DNA of 35,721 nucleotides from the NCBI GenBank assembly GCA_905181825.1, contig CAJIZJ010000020.1, positions 1 to 35,721 on the forward strand. The letters are read 5' to 3'. A program made the position numbers and the translations under genes. This DNA comes from an uncultured Flavobacteriaceae bacterium (lineage in GTDB: Bacteria; Bacteroidota; Bacteroidia; Flavobacteriales; Flavobacteriaceae). Under the pieces are notes generated by a model, which searched no databases, was not told the DNA's origin, and saw nothing but the letters and a program-made list of their open reading frames with translations. Shown here piece after piece: positions 33,029 to 35,721 of the stretch (its first letter is position 1; every line of letters starts with the position of its first letter).

Positions 33029-33056
33029 AAGGTGTCTCGATTTATCGAGATACCTT
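33029..33056 (+). other. 12-bp hairpin between tuf and tRNA-Trp
   Basis: AAGGTGTCTCGA (33029-33040) pairs with TCGAGATACCTT (33045-33056) around a TTTA loop; one pair is G-U. No U run follows, so it is either a partial terminator or a processing site that frees the tRNA from tuf mRNA. Confidence 0.6.
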
Positions 33057-33067
33057 AACGTGTATTT

Positions 33068-33140
33068 ACGGGTTTAGCTCAGTTGGTAGAGCACTGGTCT
33101 CCAAAACCAGGTGTCGGGAGTTCGAGTCTCTCAACCCGTG
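33068..33140 (+). tRNA. tRNA-Trp (anticodon CCA)
   Basis: Acceptor ACGGGTT pairs with AACCCGT. Stem CTGGT/ACCAG encloses CTCCAAA, anticodon CCA at 33101-33103. Discriminator is G and the 3' CCA is not encoded. Confidence 0.96.
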
Positions 33141-33219
33141 CTAAGTTAATGTGAAGAGAGACCCAATTCTAAATTAGTCAATTAAAAGAATAGACTCAAA
33201 TCAATAAATAATAATCACA

Positions 33220-33414
33220 ATGGCAGGTATAGTAGAATACGTTAAAGAATCATTTGAAGAACTTAAAAACAATGTTAGTTGGCCAACATGGACTGAAGGA
33301 CAAAGTCTTACGGTTCTTGTAGCTGTTTTTTCAATTGTATTTTCTTTAGCTATATGGGGAGTAGATACTGTTTTTGCTCGTGTTGTTGAATTGTACTTTA
33401 ACTGGATCAAATAA
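33220..33414 (+). CDS. secE: Preprotein translocase subunit SecE
   Basis: The 64-residue protein has an amphipathic segment YVKESFEELKNNVSWPTWTE, where the W-P is the family hallmark, and one membrane helix (about residues 32-56). SecE clamps SecY in the inner-membrane translocon. It has the short single-helix form and lies 11 bp before nusG. Confidence 0.95.
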   Translation: MAGIVEYVKESFEELKNNVSWPTWTEGQSLTVLVAVFSIVFSLAIWGVDTVFARVVELYFNWIK

Positions 33415-33425
33415 TATACGTACCG

Positions 33426-33983
33426 ATGGTAGAGACTAAAGAAGAAAAGAAATGGTATGTTGTTCGTGCAGTGAGTGGGCAAGAGAACAAAATTAAAGCG
33501 TACATCGAAAACGAGATTTCTCGTTTAGGTTTAGAAGCTTTTGTAGACCAAGTATTGGTGCCTACTGAAAATGTAATACAAATTCGTAAAGGAAAAAAAG
33601 TTCAAAAAGAAAAAGTTTATTTTCCTGGCTATATTATGATACAAGCAAACCTTAGCGGTGAGATCCCTCATATTATTAAATCTATTACAAATGTAATCGG
33701 TTTTTTAGGTGAAACCAAAGGGGGAGAGCCTGTGCCATTACGTCAAACGGAAGTTAACCGAATGCTAGGTAAAGTTGATGAACTTTCATTAGAAGCAGAC
33801 CAAAATGTTGCGATTCCTTTTACTAAGGGAGAAACAGTTAAGGTGATTGACGGACCATTTAACGGATTTGACGGTACAGTAGAAAATATTAACGAAGAAA
33901 AACGCAAACTTGAAGTAATGGTGAAGATTTTTGGAAGAAAAACTCCGTTAGAATTAAGTTATATGCAAGTAGATAAAATTTAA
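33426..33983 (+). CDS. nusG: Transcription elongation/termination factor NusG
   Basis: The 185-residue protein has the NGN domain (KWYVVRAVSGQENKIKAYIE, then FPGYIMIQANL) and a C-terminal KOW domain (GETVKVIDGPFNGFDGTVEN). NusG binds RNA polymerase and suppresses pausing or couples transcription to translation and Rho. Length and order match the family. Confidence 0.97.
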   Translation: MVETKEEKKWYVVRAVSGQENKIKAYIENEISRLGLEAFVDQVLVPTENVIQIRKGKKVQKEKVYFPGYIMIQANLSGEIPHIIKSITNVIGFLGETKGGEPVPLRQTEVNRMLGKVDELSLEADQNVAIPFTKGETVKVIDGPFNGFDGTVENINEEKRKLEVMVKIFGRKTPLELSYMQVDKI

Positions 33984-34004
33984 TAATTGTTACACAAATA
34001 TTAA

Positions 34005-34042
34005 GATTCGAGTTTATAGCTTCCAATTTATAATAACGAATC
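34005..34042 (+). promoter_or_regulatory. Stem-loop in the rplK leader
   Basis: GATTCG (34005-34010) pairs with CGAATC (34037-34042), and TTATA (34014-34018) with TATAA (34029-34033), separated by a three-by-three internal loop and closed by a ten-base loop. It ends 16 nt before the rplK ATG. It could be the L1-binding autoregulatory site of the rplKA unit; this is inferred from position. Confidence 0.45.
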
Positions 34043-34058
34043 AAACTAAATTTAAAAA

Positions 34059-34499
34059 ATGGCAAAAGAATTAGGTAAAGTAGTCAAACTACAAGTAAGG
34101 GGAGGTGCAGCGAACCCGTCGCCACCGGTTGGACCCGCTTTAGGTGCTGCTGGAGTTAATATCATGGAGTTCTGTAAGCAATTTAATGCAAGAACTCAAG
34201 ATAAGCCTGGTAAAGTTTTACCAGTGGTTATTTCTGTTTACAAAGACAAATCATTTGACTTTGTAATCAAAACACCTCCAGCTGCAGTACAATTATTAGA
34301 AGCGGCCAAAGTAAAAAAAGGTTCTGGCGAACCAAACAGAAAGAAAGTAGCAAAAGTAACTTGGGACCAAGTTAAAACGATTGCTGAAGACAAAATGGTA
34401 GATTTAAATGCATTTACTGTTGGTTCTGCTATGAAAATGGTAGCTGGAACAGCCAGATCTATGGGTATAACTGTTAAAGGTGGTGAAGCACCCAATTAA
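34059..34499 (+). CDS. rplK: 50S ribosomal protein uL11
   Basis: The 146-residue protein has the L11 signature [20 protein letters not shown] near residue 16 and the C-terminal RNA-binding domain ([20 protein letters not shown]). It forms the GTPase-associated centre with L10 and L12. It is preceded by a leader stem-loop and followed by rplA after 15 bp. Confidence 0.98.
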   Translation: MAKELGKVVKLQVRGGAANPSPPVGPALGAAGVNIMEFCKQFNARTQDKPGKVLPVVISVYKDKSFDFVIKTPPAAVQLLEAAKVKKGSGEPNRKKVAKVTWDQVKTIAEDKMVDLNAFTVGSAMKMVAGTARSMGITVKGGEAPN

Positions 34500-34514
34500 T
34501 CAAAAATATTTGAA

Positions 34515-35207
34515 ATGGCAAGATTAACAAAAAAGCAAAAGGACGCAGTTTCTAAAATTGAAAAGAATAAAATCTACAGTCTTGAACAGGCTTCAGTTTT
34601 AGTGAAAGAAATTACAAACACAAAGTTTGATGCATCCGTTGATTTAGCAGTTCGTTTAGGAGTTGATCCTAGAAAAGCTAATCAAATGGTAAGAGGCGTT
34701 GTTTCGCTTCCGCATGGAACTGGTAAAGATATGAAAGTATTAGCCTTAGTAACCCCTGATAAAGCTCAGGAAGCTACAGATGCTGGTGCTGACTATGTTG
34801 GTTTAGAAGAATACCTTGAAAAAATCAAAGGTGGTTGGACAGACGTTGACGTCATTATAACAATGCCAAGTGTAATGGGTAAATTAGGCCCTCTAGGTCG
34901 TGTATTAGGCCCTCGTGGTTTAATGCCTAACCCAAAGACAGGTACTGTAACAATGGACGTTGCTAAAGCAGTAACAGAAGTTAAAGCCGGTAAAATAGAT
35001 TTTAAAGTTGATAAAACTGGAATTGTACATGCAGCCATAGGAAAAGTTTCTTTTTCTGCAGACAAAATTCAAGATAACGCTCAAGAGCTATTAACAACTT
35101 TAATGAAGTTAAAACCAACATCATCAAAAGGAACATATGTGAAAAGCATTTTTATGTCTAGCACAATGAGCCCTAGTATTGCTGTGGATTCTAAAGTAAG
35201 TAGTTAA
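34515..35207 (+). CDS. rplA: 50S ribosomal protein uL1
   Basis: The 230-residue protein shows [16 protein letters not shown], then [20 protein letters not shown] and [13 protein letters not shown], the L1 core. In other bacteria L1 represses its own rplK-rplA mRNA; a similar role is plausible here. rplJ follows with an 11-bp gap. Confidence 0.98.
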   Translation: MARLTKKQKDAVSKIEKNKIYSLEQASVLVKEITNTKFDASVDLAVRLGVDPRKANQMVRGVVSLPHGTGKDMKVLALVTPDKAQEATDAGADYVGLEEYLEKIKGGWTDVDVIITMPSVMGKLGPLGRVLGPRGLMPNPKTGTVTMDVAKAVTEVKAGKIDFKVDKTGIVHAAIGKVSFSADKIQDNAQELLTTLMKLKPTSSKGTYVKSIFMSSTMSPSIAVDSKVSS

Positions 35208-35218
35208 ACAATTTTATT

Positions 35219-35721
35219 ATGACAAGAGAAGAAAAATCAAAAGTAATCAAAGTGTTGACTGCAGAATTAGCTGAGAATTCAAATTTATATTTGACTGATA
35301 TTTCAGGATTAAATGCAGCAACTACTTCAGCGTTACGACGCGCATGTTTCAAAGCAAACATTCGTTTAGCCGTTGTAAAGAATACCTTGCTTGAAAAGGC
35401 AATGGAAGCTTCAGATAAAGATTTCGGAGATTTACCAACGATATTAAAAGGTAATACCTCAGTAATGTATTCTGAAACTGGAAACGCACCAGCAAAAGTA
35501 ATCAAAGCTTTTAGAAAAAAATCGGATAAGCCTTTCCTTAAGGGAGCTTACATCGAAGAAGCTGTTTACATTGGTGACGATCAATTGGATATGTTAGTAG
35601 ACATCAAATCTAAAGAAGAGCTTATTGGAGACATCATTGGATTGTTACAATCTCCAGCTAAGAACGTTATTTCAGCACTTCAATCGAGTGGTGGTAAACT
35701 TTCAGGTATCCTAAAAACATT
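35219..35721 (+). CDS. rplJ: 50S ribosomal protein uL10 (3' end outside window)
   Basis: The frame opens with MTREEKSKVIKVLTAELAE and continues YLTDISGLNAATTSALRRA, VVKNTLLEKAM, PFLKGAYIEE and LLQSPAKNVISALQSSGGK, the L10 family. It is still open at the window edge, so at least 167 residues are seen. L10 anchors the L7/L12 stalk; rplL, rpoB and rpoC would be expected next. Confidence 0.97.
   Translation, partial: MTREEKSKVIKVLTAELAENSNLYLTDISGLNAATTSALRRACFKANIRLAVVKNTLLEKAMEASDKDFGDLPTILKGNTSVMYSETGNAPAKVIKAFRKKSDKPFLKGAYIEEAVYIGDDQLDMLVDIKSKEELIGDIIGLLQSPAKNVISALQSSGGKLSGILKT

Overview
The window is a stretch of ordinary chromosome from a member of the Bacteroidota, most likely the family Flavobacteriaceae. 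The evidence is an AT-rich genome with recurring TAnnTTTG promoter elements, almost no Shine-Dalgarno sequences except a strong one in front of rpsU, and a flavobacterial-type bS21. Other lineage signs are a DUF2851 protein, plug-less TonB-receptor-like barrels, and the tRNA-Thr/Tyr/Gly/Thr - tuf - tRNA-Trp - secE - nusG - rplKAJ block. I see no prophage, insertion sequence, CRISPR array or plasmid-like gene. No species name can be given from the sequence alone.

Layout. 1-7441: a partial sigma-54-type response regulator without a DNA-binding domain, a secreted M28 peptidase, a minus-strand pair of kdsA (Kdo synthesis) and an unrecognised outer-membrane protein, then typA/bipA, a small membrane protein and a Wzx-like flippase. 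7466-12060: a surface-glycan block holding an EptA-type phosphoethanolamine transferase, a GT4 glycosyltransferase and, convergently, two GT2 glycosyltransferases transcribed behind ftsE. 12923-17696: a 1009-residue exported TPR protein overlapping the gene for a plug-less outer-membrane barrel. 17693-22207: a methyltransferase, a Cys-cluster protein, a sterol-desaturase-like hydroxylase, a NamZ-type muramidase lipoprotein and a LolC/E-like permease, with overlapping gene ends and interlocked divergent promoters. 22272-29550: a CBS-like PLP enzyme, DUF2851, a PspC-like small protein, a K+ channel, an amino-acid:cation symporter, a helix-hairpin-helix protein and an acyl-CoA dehydrogenase, mostly closely spaced and co-directional. 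29554-31268: rpsU with its own promoter and terminator, then xerC and hpf. 31288 to the end: the tRNA-tuf-secE-nusG-ribosomal protein operon, cut off inside rplJ.

How the genes work together. Much of the left half serves the cell envelope: Kdo synthesis, lipid-linked glycan flipping, phosphoethanolamine decoration, glycosyl transfer, outer-membrane barrels and peptidoglycan turnover. The right half serves translation: bS21, hibernation factor, five tRNAs, EF-Tu, NusG, L11, L1 and L10. No clearly new system stands out. The parts most worth a second look are the TPR/barrel pair next to the glycan genes, the RNA structures in the tRNA-tuf and rplK leaders, the SD-dependent rpsU start, and a possible Thr-to-Ser change at the active site of the phosphoethanolamine transferase.
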